From positions 310,001 through 374,000 of the forward strand of contig NZ_BJNE01000002.1 of NCBI RefSeq assembly GCF_006539525.1: a stretch of 64,000 nt of DNA, in the 5' to 3' direction. Positions 32,986 through 41,810 of this stretch are shown here, piece after piece. Made by a program: the position numbers and the translations under genes. The number at the start of each line of letters is the position of its first letter. Positions within the stretch are counted from its first letter, which is position 1. The notes below the pieces were generated by a model. That model ran no database searches. It saw nothing but the letters and a program-made list of their open reading frames with translations, and was not told the origin of the DNA. Origin of the DNA: Glutamicibacter nicotianae. Lineage in GTDB: Bacteria; Actinomycetota; Actinomycetes; Actinomycetales; Micrococcaceae.

Positions 32986-33849
32986 CTAGCGGTCAATCGA
33001 TTCCTTGTCGGTGCCTTCCGGGTACAGGATGGCATTGCCGGCAGCCACCTGGATGGTGATCTTATGCGGCGAGTTCGGACCGGTTGCAAGCTGGTTCTCA
33101 ACCGAACCGGCAGCCTTATTCTGCCGCAGGTCGTAGGTGGTTTCGGGCAGCTGCAGCTCCAGCGAGCCGGCGCTGACACTGCCGTCGATGCTCTTGGGCG
33201 CCTCGCCCGACAGTTCGCCGATTAGTTCGCCGGCCGAGATGTCGAACCGTGCGCTCTCGACATTCTCCAGGCGGACCGTTGCTTCGCCGGCACCCAGATC
33301 AACATCGGCGGTGTGCGCGCTGCCGGTGAGTTCCAGATCCCCGGCGCCGACCTCCACCACGACATCCTTGTAGTTGCCGACGGCATTGAAGGATCCGGCG
33401 GACAAATCGAAGTCGGCATCCAGGGTTCCGTTATTCAGGGATTCCGGAAGCACCAGCGTTGCCTCATTTTCGTCGAATCCGCAGCCGAAGAAGCAGAAAT
33501 TGTCCCAGGCGTTCGGGGCATCGACAATGAGCCGGTTGCCTTCGCGGTGCAGCTTCCAGCTGGCGGCCTTGGCGCTTCGGACTTCAAGGGCTGCCTTCTC
33601 GGTGTCTGCGAAGACCAGATCGAAGCGTCCTGAGCTGGCCGAAACTTCCAAGGCGGTCACCCCGGAGACCTCGGCTTCGTGGATCGCATGCTCCCGGGAC
33701 ACCGAAGCGAAAGCGCTGCGTGCCGTGGCGATGACCAGGGTGAGAATGACCAGCCCGCCTAGCACCGCGAGGATGATGTTCAGCGGCTTGCCGTTGTTGG
33801 AGGGAGCCGGAGGGGTTGGGGGTAGCGGCATGGTGTGCGTGGAAGTCAT
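32986..33849 (-). CDS. DUF4097 membrane-anchored beta-repeat protein
   Basis: 287 residues. A Pro-rich cytoplasmic start precedes one transmembrane helix (about 26-48), and an extracytoplasmic beta-helix-like region follows with repeated hydrophobic strands such as FDLSAGSFNAVGNYKDVVVEVGAGDLEL. This is the DUF4097/LiaF-like domain, thought to sense or shield envelope stress. The start overlaps the stop of the response-regulator gene (ATGA), so it is the third gene of an envelope-related operon and is probably an output or feedback element of the two-component system. Confidence 0.8.
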   Translation of the reverse strand: MTSTHTMPLPPTPPAPSNNGKPLNIILAVLGGLVILTLVIATARSAFASVSREHAIHEAEVSGVTALEVSASSGRFDLVFADTEKAALEVRSAKAASWKLHREGNRLIVDAPNAWDNFCFFGCGFDENEATLVLPESLNNGTLDADFDLSAGSFNAVGNYKDVVVEVGAGDLELTGSAHTADVDLGAGEATVRLENVESARFDISAGELIGELSGEAPKSIDGSVSAGSLELQLPETTYDLRQNKAAGSVENQLATGPNSPHKITIQVAAGNAILYPEGTDKESIDR

Positions 33850-34535
33850 GATCCTGTCCTGTCTGTGCGGTTGGTGCCCAGGGTTTCGATATGGGCCAGG
33901 GCTGCCAGCACGCGCCGGTTGCCCGTTCCGTCGGCTTCCAAGCCGAGCTTCTGGAAGATGGAAGTGATGTACTTTTCAACGCTGGCTTCCGAGAGGAAGA
34001 GCAGCGCGGCGATGGCCTGGTTGGATTTTCCTTCGGCCAATGCGGCCAGGACTGTGCGTTCCCGGTCGGTCAGGTTCTGCATGCGGTCATCGTGATTTCG
34101 CCGGGTCAACAGCTGTGCCACCACTTCCTGGTCCAGGATGGTTCCGCCACCTGCAATCTGCTCCAGCGAAGCAATGAACTCGCTGACATCCGCAACACGG
34201 TCCTTGAGCAGGTAGCCGATCGCTGAGGACTGGGTGGAGATCAGTTCAGAGGCGTAGCGTTCCTCCACGTACTGGGAGAGCACCAGCACCGGCAGATCCG
34301 GATACTTCTTGCGCAGTTCCAGCGCCGCGCGGATGCCTTCATCCGTGTAGGTCGGCGGGAGCCGGACATCCAGGATGCAAATCTGCGGGAATTCTTCCGC
34401 GGAGGCGGTCTCCAGGAAATCCATCAGCCCGCTGGCCTCTGGCAGATCCGCGACCACCTGGTGGCCGCTGTGCGCCAGCAATCTGACCAGTCCTTCGCGC
34501 AGCAGGACCGAGTCCTCGCATATCAGTACGCGCAT
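33846..34535 (-). CDS. NarL/LuxR-family response regulator
   Basis: 229 residues. Receiver domain with the acidic pair Glu7-Asp8, phosphoacceptor Asp56 (ICILDVRLP), and lysine in the IGYLLKDRVAD loop. The C-terminal HTH (about 158-215) contains LTDRERTVLAALAEGKSNQAIAALLFLSEASVEKYITSIFQKLGL. It overlaps the histidine kinase stop by 13 bases and the DUF4097 start by 4, so all three are translated together. Confidence 0.93.
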   Translation of the reverse strand: MRVLICEDSVLLREGLVRLLAHSGHQVVADLPEASGLMDFLETASAEEFPQICILDVRLPPTYTDEGIRAALELRKKYPDLPVLVLSQYVEERYASELISTQSSAIGYLLKDRVADVSEFIASLEQIAGGGTILDQEVVAQLLTRRNHDDRMQNLTDRERTVLAALAEGKSNQAIAALLFLSEASVEKYITSIFQKLGLEADGTGNRRVLAALAHIETLGTNRTDRTGS

Positions 34536-35815
34536 GGCACGTTCACCTCCACTGCGGTTGGCCCGCCGGCCGGGCTGTCCAGGTTCAGGGTGCCGCCGGC
34601 GGCGAGAACCCGATTGTTGATACCATCCAGGCCTCCGCCGGGGGTGATGCGTGCCCCGCCGGTGCCGTTGTCCTCGATGCGGGCCCACAGGCTTTGCTGG
34701 CCCTCGTGCTCCCGCACCCTCACGGTGACCTGGCAACGCTGGGCTCGCGAATGCTTGGCCGCGTTGGTCAGCGCTTCGGCGATGGCGAAGTACACCGCCG
34801 CCTCAGCCACCCGCGGGTAGCGGCCGTTGAGCTGGACATCCAGTCCCACCGGGATGTGCGAGCGGCCCGCGATGGCCGACAGCGCCGCATCCAGTCCGCG
34901 GTCATCGAGCACCGAAGCGTAGATTCCGCGGGTGAGCTGGCGCAGTTCGGTAATCGCCGACTTGGTCGAAGCGTGCGCTTCGGCCACCAGATCCTTGGCC
35001 TGCTGCGGATCGGAGTCGATCTGCTGGTGCGCAAGGCCGAGGGTCATGGCCACGGAAACCAGCCGGGGCTGGACCCCGTCGTGCAGGTCGCGTTCGATGC
35101 GGGTACGCTCCACCTCTGCGGCCCGCACGGCTCCTTCACGCTGCACCGCGGTGGTGCGAACGCGTTCCACTAGTGCGCTCTCGCGGGCAATCGAGCCGAC
35201 GATTCCCACGGTGACCATGCGGTGCAAGAAGACGAGGCCGACAACTACTGCCAGTCCCAGCAGGGCTGCCAGTAGCAGCCACGGAGCCTGGCCAACCGGG
35301 ATCTGGAAACCCCACAGCCCTGGAACGCTCGCCAGCGGATCAGCCTGATCCGACTGCAGGACCGGGGCGAAGGCGACGATGCCGGTGCGGACTGCCAGCT
35401 CCATTGCGCTGAGCATCAGCGAACCGGCCAGGCAGGAGAAGAGCAAGCTTCCCAGCAGCGCCCACATGCGCCCGTTGGACAGGTTGCGCCCCAGCGAGCG
35501 GACGTATTCGGCGAAACCCTCGCGGCGGCGGGGCCGCCAGCTCAGGGCAGTGACGTCCATGTCGTAGAGGTTGCTGACTCGCATCAGCTCGAAGCGGGCG
35601 ATGCCGAAGAGCGCGTAGACCAGGCCGGCCAGGAAGACCAGCCCCAGGCCGAGCAGAGGGGTCAGCGCGATGCCGAGCGAGAGCCATCCGAGCAAAAGTG
35701 AAAACATGATCAGGCCGGCGGAACCGAGCAACGCCATTTGCAGCAGCGTCATGCCTAATCTCAGCGGGGGACGGGCCGGTGCGGTGCCCGGTGAAACCTT
35801 GGGTGTCGAAGTCAT
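34523..35815 (-). CDS. Sensor histidine kinase (NarL-partner type)
   Basis: 430 residues. Four or more hydrophobic segments in the N-terminal half (about 22-70 and 115-200) form a membrane sensor resembling DUF4118/putative-sensor kinases. The HisKA_3 dimerisation helix has the phosphate-accepting His245 in ERDLHDGVQPRLVSV, followed by a HATPase domain with NAAKHS and GGGLDGINNRV. It phosphorylates the response regulator downstream. The signal is not determinable; linkage to DUF4097 suggests the cell envelope. Confidence 0.92.
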   Translation of the reverse strand: MTSTPKVSPGTAPARPPLRLGMTLLQMALLGSAGLIMFSLLLGWLSLGIALTPLLGLGLVFLAGLVYALFGIARFELMRVSNLYDMDVTALSWRPRRREGFAEYVRSLGRNLSNGRMWALLGSLLFSCLAGSLMLSAMELAVRTGIVAFAPVLQSDQADPLASVPGLWGFQIPVGQAPWLLLAALLGLAVVVGLVFLHRMVTVGIVGSIARESALVERVRTTAVQREGAVRAAEVERTRIERDLHDGVQPRLVSVAMTLGLAHQQIDSDPQQAKDLVAEAHASTKSAITELRQLTRGIYASVLDDRGLDAALSAIAGRSHIPVGLDVQLNGRYPRVAEAAVYFAIAEALTNAAKHSRAQRCQVTVRVREHEGQQSLWARIEDNGTGGARITPGGGLDGINNRVLAAGGTLNLDSPAGGPTAVEVNVPCAY

Positions 35816-35940
35816 ACCTCAACACTAGAGCGCGCAGGTCAGCGCCAACACCGAGGGAACCGGAGTTCTTCATTATGGAAAACCCGAAGAATCTTCCGCC
35901 GGGGGTGCCATTACGGCCGTTCGAAGCGCAGGATAGACAG

Positions 35941-36549
35941 ATGAAAACGAATCAGGATCCGCAAGCCACAGGAACAGCGCGCATCGAGGTCAAGCCCCTG
36001 ACCGAGGAACGCATGGAAGACTTCGCCACGGTTGTGAATCCGAACCATCGCGAGAAGCACTGCTGGTGCTTGTCACACCGGCTCAGCGCCACCGAAATCA
36101 GGGAACGCGGCGCAGGGGACCGTTTCGAAGCCATGCGCTCGCTGAGCGCCGAGCCGATTGCCCCGGGCGTCATCGCTTATCGGGGCGGTGAACCGGTGGG
36201 CTGGTGCAGCATCTCCCCGCGCTCGCAGATCCCGCTGCTGGCGAAGTCCAAGCTCATCAGGCCCGTGGATGAGCTGGAAGTCTGGAGCATCATTTGCATG
36301 GTGGTGCGCAGCGGCCACCGCCGCCAGGGCGTGAACCGGGCTATGCTCCACGGTGCAGTGGAATATGCGCGGGACTTCGGAGCGCCAGCGGTCGAGGCCT
36401 ACCCGGTGGATCCTGCAGGACGCATGGACTTGACCATGGCTTTCGTCGGAACGCGGAAGATATTCGAGCAGGTCGGGTTCGAAGTCGTTGGAGTCAGCGA
36501 CGCCCAGGCCAGCAAGATGCCGCGGCTGATCATGCGCAAGGTGTTCTGA
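35941..36549 (+). CDS. GNAT-family N-acetyltransferase
   Basis: 202 residues. The acetyl-CoA loop is in MVVRSGHRRQGVNRAMLHGAVEYA (GNAT motif A), followed by the beta-strand and bulge leading to KIFEQVGFEVVGV. The N-terminal segment has Cys/His-rich HREKHCWCLSHRL, which resembles other acetyltransferases of unknown substrate in Actinobacteria. AGGATAG supports the ATG at 35941, but an upstream ATG (35876) is also in frame. The substrate is unknown. Confidence 0.75.
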   Translation: MKTNQDPQATGTARIEVKPLTEERMEDFATVVNPNHREKHCWCLSHRLSATEIRERGAGDRFEAMRSLSAEPIAPGVIAYRGGEPVGWCSISPRSQIPLLAKSKLIRPVDELEVWSIICMVVRSGHRRQGVNRAMLHGAVEYARDFGAPAVEAYPVDPAGRMDLTMAFVGTRKIFEQVGFEVVGVSDAQASKMPRLIMRKVF

Positions 36550-36620
36550 ACTGCCAGCGTTTGCCAGAAATTCAACAGCAGGCCTCCTGCTAGGCACTTT
36601 CGGCTTCTAGCGTCGGTAGC

Positions 36621-37460
36621 ATGGGACGGCTGTTTATGGCGATCGGGGATTCCTTCACCGAAGGCGTGGGGGACTGGGAGCCCAGGCTGCCCAACGGGGT
36701 GCGCGGCTGGGCTGACCGCGTGGCCAAGCAGCTGTCCAAAGCGGATCCCGAATGGCAGTACGTGAATCTGGGCATCCGCAGCCGCCGGCTCAACTCGATC
36801 ATCGACGAGCAGATCCCCGTAGCCCTGGAGCTCAAGCCGGATGTGATTACCTTCTATGCCGGAGGCAATGACATCCTCGAATTCCGCAAGGACATGAAGG
36901 AGTTCCTGGCTCAATACACCCAAGCCGTCGACGCCCTGGTCTCCACAGGCGCCAAGGTCCTGTTATTCACCGGGTTCGATATCCCGGTGCACCCGGTGCT
37001 CGCCCCGTTCAAGCGGCGCAACTGGCGCTTCAACGACTGCGTGCGCCAGTTGGCGGAACGCTACCCCGAATCGGTGGTGCTCGTTGACTACTGGGATTGG
37101 GATGCCTACCGGGACAAGCGCATGTGGGATATCGACAAGCTGCATATGAACCGTGCGGGCCATCGCTATATGGCCATCCGGATCCTGGAGATCCTCGGTT
37201 ATCCGCACCAGCTGGTTTTCGATCCCTTTGGCGCTGCGGACCGGGTCGGCTTCTGGCAGGCCACGCAACGTGATGTGGAGTGGCTGCGGCAATGGGTGCT
37301 GCCGATGTTCGGGCGGCGCATGCGCGGCATTACCCTCGGCGACCAGTTGCAACCCCGCTGGCCTGAGCCGATGTATCCGGCACAAGGGATGAAAAAGCAA
37401 TTCCGCAAGCGCCGCAAATCAGAAGAGTCGCGGCACCTGCGGAATTCCGAGCTTGGCTAG
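36621..37460 (+). CDS. SGNH/GDSL-family hydrolase (esterase or lipase-like)
   Basis: 279 residues without a signal peptide. Block I GDSFTEGVGD carries the catalytic Ser; block III YAGGNDIL carries the oxyanion Asn; block V is DKLHMNRAGHRYMA with catalytic Asp and His. These are cytoplasmic esterases or carbohydrate acetylesterases of broad specificity. A basic C-terminal tail (about 255-279) is distinctive. The gene ends just before a convergent VOC gene. Confidence 0.88.
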   Translation: MGRLFMAIGDSFTEGVGDWEPRLPNGVRGWADRVAKQLSKADPEWQYVNLGIRSRRLNSIIDEQIPVALELKPDVITFYAGGNDILEFRKDMKEFLAQYTQAVDALVSTGAKVLLFTGFDIPVHPVLAPFKRRNWRFNDCVRQLAERYPESVVLVDYWDWDAYRDKRMWDIDKLHMNRAGHRYMAIRILEILGYPHQLVFDPFGAADRVGFWQATQRDVEWLRQWVLPMFGRRMRGITLGDQLQPRWPEPMYPAQGMKKQFRKRRKSEESRHLRNSELG

Positions 37461-37464
37461 CGGC

Positions 37465-37887
37465 TCAGCCGGCAGGGTTCTCCATTGCTTCGGGGCTCAT
37501 CCACGCGATTTCCCAGACGTGCCCGTCCGGGTCCTGTACGGCTGCCTGGTACATGCCCGGGAAGGGCTCATCCGCCGGGCGGTAGATGCTGCCGCCACCA
37601 GCCTCGGCACGGGCGACGAAGTCGTCGACGCCTTCGCGTGTTTCCGCAGAGATGGCATTGAGCGTTTCGCGCACGCCATTTCCGAGTGCCGGCTGATCGC
37701 CGTTGACCAGGAAGCTGGAGAAGAACTCCTGGCGCAGCACCATCACGAAGATGTTCTCGTCGATGATCCAGGAGGTGGCGTTCTCATCGGAGAACGTGGG
37801 GTTCTTGGTAAACCCCAGAGCCTCGTAGAACTTGTCGGCTCTGGCTAGATCTGCAGTTGGCAGGTTGACGAAAATCATTTGTCCCAT
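37465..37887 (-). CDS. VOC-superfamily protein (glyoxalase/bleomycin-resistance fold)
   Basis: 140 residues, a single VOC domain pair. MIFVNLPTADLARADKFYEALGF at the N-terminus and MYQAAVQDPDGHVWEIAWM near the C-terminus are standard; the C-terminal metal-ligand Glu is present but the usual N-terminal His is replaced by Asn (FVNLP). The function could be a lactoylglutathione-lyase-like or resistance protein; no clear substrate. GGGAC is upstream of the ATG at 37887. Confidence 0.8.
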   Translation of the reverse strand: MGQMIFVNLPTADLARADKFYEALGFTKNPTFSDENATSWIIDENIFVMVLRQEFFSSFLVNGDQPALGNGVRETLNAISAETREGVDDFVARAEAGGGSIYRPADEPFPGMYQAAVQDPDGHVWEIAWMSPEAMENPAG

Positions 37888-37982
37888 GGGTGGCTCGCTT
37901 CTGCGTAGGTGGGAATTCCTCGGTGCAAAACAACTTTGCTGGACGCATGAACCCAGTGCAAGAGCTTGGGGTGAATTGCCTG

Positions 37983-38039
37983 CATAATAAAACAAGATCC
38001 CGCCGGGACGCGCCATGAGGTGCGGCCGAGCGGGACCTT
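37983..38039 (-). terminator. Rho-independent terminator after the thioesterase gene
   Basis: On the minus strand a stem AAGGTCCCGC/GCGGGATCTT (one G-T pair) with a long G/C loop is followed by GTTTTATTAT. It lies 48 bases beyond the thioesterase stop. Confidence 0.75.
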
Positions 38040-38086
38040 GAATCAAACCCTTGGTTTATTCAGGGCTTCGGGCAATCAGACGGAGG

Positions 38087-38515
38087 CTAGATCAGCGCCT
38101 TGGTGATTTCCAGCGGGATGCGATCGCGGGTGTAGGTGATGTGGTCATAGCCATGGGGCTCCGGCTTTCCATCTTCGCCGATGTTCACGAAGACGATCTT
38201 CTCGATGGTCAGGATCGATTCCTGGGTGAAGATGTTGCGCACCTCTGCGCGCAGGGTGATCGAGGTCCGGCCGAAGTCGATGGCGGTCAGGCCCATCTCG
38301 ATCAAGTCACCTTCCTTTGCGGAGGCAATGAAGTTGATCTCGGACATGAACTTGGTGACAACGTGCTTGTTGCCCAGCTGGATGATCGAATAGATCGCAG
38401 CTTCTTCATCGATCCAGCGCAACAGGCTGCCGCCGAACAGGGTGCCGTTTGCGTTCAAGTCTTCTGGGCGGACCCACTTGCGCGTATGAAAAGTAATACC
38501 CTTAGCCATACACAA
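38087..38515 (-). CDS. Acyl-CoA thioesterase (hotdog fold, YciA-like)
   Basis: 142 residues, one hotdog domain. RPEDLNANGTLFGGSLLRWIDEEAAIYS is the conserved catalytic stretch, with the nucleophile-activating Asp/Glu in WIDEEA. It hydrolyses acyl-CoA esters to free acid and CoA in the cytoplasm. An internal ATG at 38509 is an alternative start. The transcript ends in the terminator at 37983-38039. Confidence 0.88.
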   Translation of the reverse strand: MCMAKGITFHTRKWVRPEDLNANGTLFGGSLLRWIDEEAAIYSIIQLGNKHVVTKFMSEINFIASAKEGDLIEMGLTAIDFGRTSITLRAEVRNIFTQESILTIEKIVFVNIGEDGKPEPHGYDHITYTRDRIPLEITKALI

Positions 38516-38718
38516 AATGCTAAGTCAGGCGGAGGACTTTGCGCTGTTAGTTGCTCCACAATGTCGGGGAAAACACAGGGGATTCTCGAGTTGGAGGTCC
38601 GCGGCGAGCGTGATTCTGTCCGCTTCGCGGTTGACGCGAGGTGCCAAGCGCCGAAGCTGTTGATAAGGTCAAATTAAGCAGCATGGACCAATGGCCACAG
38701 GATCAAAGGCAGGTGAAA

Positions 38719-39747
38719 ATGACCTATCCTTCGGAAGGGAATAACGAAACTATTCCTACCGACTTCGACGACGTCGTTCAGCAGGTTTCAACCGGAGAGC
38801 TGGAGCATGATCGCATCGATGCCTTGCTCAAGGAAGCCCATGAGCGCTATGCGGATGTCGATGAGGGATTGCTGGCCCACTACATTCCGATCCTGGGTCA
38901 AGCCGATCCCGACCTCTTTGGCATCGCCATGTCCCATGTGGGCGGCTCGGTCCACACGGTGGGCGATTGCAGTCATCTCTTCTCCATCCAGTCGATCTCC
39001 AAGATGTTTGTCTATGCGCTGGTTGTCCAGGAGCACGGCCGCGAGGTGGTCCGGGACCGCATCGGCGTGAATAACACCGGCATGTCGTTCAATTCGGTCA
39101 TGGCGGTGGAATTGAACAACGGGCTGCCGATGAATCCGATGGTCAATGCCGGTGCCATCGCCACTACCTCGCTGATGCCGGGAAAGACTGCTGCCAAGAA
39201 ATGGGAGAACGTGCGTGAAGGGCTCTCGGCCTTCGCCGGCCGCTCGCTGAGCCTGGACGACGAGGTCTACCATTCCGAGTCGCTGGCCAACGAACGGAAC
39301 AAGGCCCTGGGGCATTTGCTCAAGAGCTACGGCCGGTTGGATGGCGATCCCTATGATGCGGTGGATGTCTACACCAAGCAGTGCTCGCTGAACATCAACG
39401 CGCACGACCTGGCCATCATGGGTGCGACATTGGCTGACGGCGGCGTGAACCCGGTGACCGGGCAGCGTGTTGTGGATGCTGATGTTTGCCGTGACACCTT
39501 GGCGACAGTTGCCTCCAACGGTTTGTACGAGCGCTCGGGTGAATGGCTGTTTGAAATCGGTATCCCGGCGAAATCAGGTGTTTCCGGTGGCATCGTCGCG
39601 GTGGCTCCGGGCAAGGGTGCAATTGGCGCGTTCTCTCCACCATTGGATATGGCGGGGAACTCGGTGCGGGCGCAGCTTGCCATCGGGCAGCTTTCGCGCG
39701 CCATGGGCCTCAACCTTTTCGCCTCAGCCCCTGACCGGGACAGCTGA
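38719..39747 (+). CDS. glsA: Glutaminase
   Basis: 342 residues. The serine-beta-lactamase-like active site QSISK (Ser92, Lys95), followed by NPMVNAGAI and YERSGEWLFEIGIPAKSGVSGGIVAV, identifies glutaminase A. It hydrolyses glutamine to glutamate and ammonia. Two earlier starts (38641 GTG, 38683 ATG) are in frame, but AGGTGAAA directly before ATG 38719 fits best. There is no STAS domain or ankyrin extension. Confidence 0.93.
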   Translation: MTYPSEGNNETIPTDFDDVVQQVSTGELEHDRIDALLKEAHERYADVDEGLLAHYIPILGQADPDLFGIAMSHVGGSVHTVGDCSHLFSIQSISKMFVYALVVQEHGREVVRDRIGVNNTGMSFNSVMAVELNNGLPMNPMVNAGAIATTSLMPGKTAAKKWENVREGLSAFAGRSLSLDDEVYHSESLANERNKALGHLLKSYGRLDGDPYDAVDVYTKQCSLNINAHDLAIMGATLADGGVNPVTGQRVVDADVCRDTLATVASNGLYERSGEWLFEIGIPAKSGVSGGIVAVAPGKGAIGAFSPPLDMAGNSVRAQLAIGQLSRAMGLNLFASAPDRDS

Positions 39748-40011
39748 TTCCGAGAATTTCGTAGTTTATCCAATGAGGTGGATTGATTCGCTAACTAGCT
39801 AAAGTTTGCTAGACAAGCGGTTAGGTCTTGCTGACTTGTGTCCGCCATCCGGAGCATGGGTGTTGCAAGGTCTGGAAAATTCCCGTTAAATAGGGCTTCC
39901 CACCTGCTGGTTAGGAAAAATTGCCAGTACCTTGAGTGTACCTCTGCGCAATAGTTGCAGTGCGTCATTTCGAGGGACCTGATGGTTGTCACGGCATGTG
40001 AAGTGGCGGGG
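39748..40011. other. Intergenic region upstream of the surface-protein operon
   Basis: About 260 bases between glsA and the surface-protein promoter with no gene I can support. It is less GC-rich than the neighbours. No repeat or clear terminator hairpin was identified. Confidence 0.4.
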
Positions 40012-40040
40012 TTGAAAAACCTACTAAAACAAGCTTTACT
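40012..40040 (+). promoter_or_regulatory. Candidate promoter of the SipW-type surface operon
   Basis: TTGAAA (-35, 40012-40017), 17 bases, then TTTACT (-10, 40035-40040), in the AT-rich 60 bases before the first surface-protein gene. It fits a sigma-70-type promoter. No operator was identified. Confidence 0.45.
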
Positions 40041-40088
40041 TAAAGTGTGTGTCACTGGGGGCACGTGAACTTTGAGGATGCGTATTTC

Positions 40089-40643
40089 ATGAAGAAAGTA
40101 ACCAAGGCAACCATCGCCGCAGTCGCTGCCGGAGCGCTGCTCCTCGGCGGTGCCGGCACAATTGCACGCTGGCAGGCACAGCAGACCATCGATGCAGGCA
40201 CTGTCGAAACCGGCCATTTGAATTTGACGACGAGCGGAACCGGCACCTGGCAGGACGTCAGCAATCCAGCTGCGCCTGAGCCATTCGACCCGACGACGCA
40301 GCAGATCGTTCCTGGCGATGTCGTTGCGTTCAGCCAGACCGCCACCATCGATGCCGAAGGCAAGAACATTGCCGGATCACTCAGCGTCGACCAGGCGGCA
40401 ACGAATCTCGGTGCGCTGGAAGGGTATGCGACCGTCGAGCTGCAGGTCGATGCGTCAGCTCCGGGTATCACTGAAGAAGCCGACGGAACGCTGACTTTCG
40501 CCGAGCCGGGTACCTACACGGTTCCATTCCTGATCACGATCACCTTTAACGAAGGCGGAGTGGGAGACACCCCGCCATCAACCTACGACCAGCCGCTGGA
40601 TCTTGAAGCCTTGACCTTGACCCTGGATCAAGTCCGCGCGTAA
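40089..40643 (+). CDS. Alternate-type signal-peptide (SipW-dependent) surface protein 1
   Basis: 184 residues. The N-terminus has a Lys-rich start, a hydrophobic segment (8-25), and the motif ARWQAQ at 26-31, typical of alternate-type signal peptides processed by SipW-like peptidases. The mature part (about 35-184) has a beta-rich layout with LNLTTSGTGTW and VPFLITITF, similar to TasA/CalY-type fibre subunits. It is the first gene of a six-gene operon. The mature protein has no cysteine. Surface location and fibre formation are inferred from family and context. Confidence 0.82.
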   Translation: MKKVTKATIAAVAAGALLLGGAGTIARWQAQQTIDAGTVETGHLNLTTSGTGTWQDVSNPAAPEPFDPTTQQIVPGDVVAFSQTATIDAEGKNIAGSLSVDQAATNLGALEGYATVELQVDASAPGITEEADGTLTFAEPGTYTVPFLITITFNEGGVGDTPPSTYDQPLDLEALTLTLDQVRA

Positions 40644-40668
40644 CCGCGGAACGTGGATCGGCCGGTGC

Positions 40669-41244
40669 ATGCCAAAACCCCTGAAGTTCGCCTTGGTCGC
40701 GGCCGTGCTCTTGTTGCTGGGTATCAGCGCGCAAGGGACGGCCGCTACGTGGCGCGCAGAAAGCACGGTGGATCCGCCAAGCTTGAGGACGGGATCGCTG
40801 GCATTGCTGGCCGGTGGCGAAATGGAGCACCAGTTCGCCAATCTCTCCGGCAGCGAGCTGATCCCCGGAGCATTCACGCAGGCATCACTGGTGATCAGCA
40901 ATGCAGGCACAGTTGATTTGTCGTATCAGCTGGACGGAGCGGTGAATGCGACCACTTCGTCCACCGCTGCTGATCGGGCGCTGTCCAGCGCATTGCAACT
41001 GAGCATCTACACCGGCATGGACCAGAAAGCCTGCGACGATGACCAGCCGTTGTCCGGGGAGCAGCTGTACACCGGTTCTCTGGGCGCCTCCGCTTCGTTC
41101 GCAGCGCCCAGAGTGCTGCGCGCAGAACCTGCAATGGCGACGGAGACCTTGTGTGTTCGTGTTTCGGTTCCCTCAGGGGCACCGGAAGCAGCTTCCGGCG
41201 GGAAAATGGCGCTCGAACTGGGGTTTGCGGGGCAGCAGCGATGA
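40669..41244 (+). CDS. Alternate-type signal-peptide surface protein 2
   Basis: 191 residues. A hydrophobic segment (7-23) ends in ATWRAE (26-31), at the same position as ARWQAQ in the preceding gene. A beta-rich region follows with two Cys residues (KACDDD and ETLCVRVSVP). The pattern of an N-terminal GSLALLAGGEMEHQF strand and VISNAGTVDLSYQL is that of camelysin/TasA-like domains. The stop overlaps the signal peptidase start by ATGA. It probably forms part of the same surface structure as protein 1. Confidence 0.78.
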   Translation: MPKPLKFALVAAVLLLLGISAQGTAATWRAESTVDPPSLRTGSLALLAGGEMEHQFANLSGSELIPGAFTQASLVISNAGTVDLSYQLDGAVNATTSSTAADRALSSALQLSIYTGMDQKACDDDQPLSGEQLYTGSLGASASFAAPRVLRAEPAMATETLCVRVSVPSGAPEAASGGKMALELGFAGQQR

Positions 41245-41810
41245 CAGCAGGCAACCGTATCCGGAATAGAGGACAGCAGGAGCGCACCGGGATCTGGTGG
41301 TGGTGCGGGCAGGTGCTTTCCTGGCTGGTGCTGTTCACCGTTCTTGCCTTGATTGCGATCATGATTGTGATCCCGAAATTGGGAGGGGCGACAGCATTTA
41401 CGGTGCTGACCGGATCCATGAGGCCGCATTTGCCTCCCGGGACTTTGGCAGTGGTGAAGCCGATTGACCCGGAGCAGTTGCGCATAGGCGATGTTGCCAC
41501 GTACCAGCTGGAATCGGGGGAGCCGGAAGTCGTCACGCACCGGGTGTCCGCCATCGGCGCGAGCCTGGGCGGGGAAGCACAATTCATCTTTCGCGGGGAT
41601 GCGAACAACACCGATGACGAGCCGGTGCAACCCGAGCAGATCCGGGGCAAGCTCTGGTATTCCGTCCCCTACCTCGGATACGTGAACAGCGCCCTGTCAA
41701 TCCAGCAGAGAACCTGGTTGACCTGGATCGCAGCTGGCGGATTGATCGTGTATTCGCTGGTGATGTTTGTCGGAGCATGGCGTGAGCGCCGAAGGAAGGA
41801 GCTGCGATGA
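41241..41810 (+). CDS. sipW: SipW-type signal peptidase I
   Basis: 189 residues with a cytoplasmic N-terminus, one transmembrane helix (about 24-45), an extracytoplasmic catalytic domain and a C-terminal helix (160-179). The catalytic Ser59 is in LTGSMRPHLPPG, and the general base is His100 in VVTHRVSAIG rather than Lys, which marks the ER/SipW class. FRGDANNTDDEPV supplies the conserved Asp region. It should cut the alternate-type signal peptides of the flanking genes. It overlaps both neighbours by 4 bases. Confidence 0.92.
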   Translation: MTAGNRIRNRGQQERTGIWWWCGQVLSWLVLFTVLALIAIMIVIPKLGGATAFTVLTGSMRPHLPPGTLAVVKPIDPEQLRIGDVATYQLESGEPEVVTHRVSAIGASLGGEAQFIFRGDANNTDDEPVQPEQIRGKLWYSVPYLGYVNSALSIQQRTWLTWIAAGGLIVYSLVMFVGAWRERRRKELR

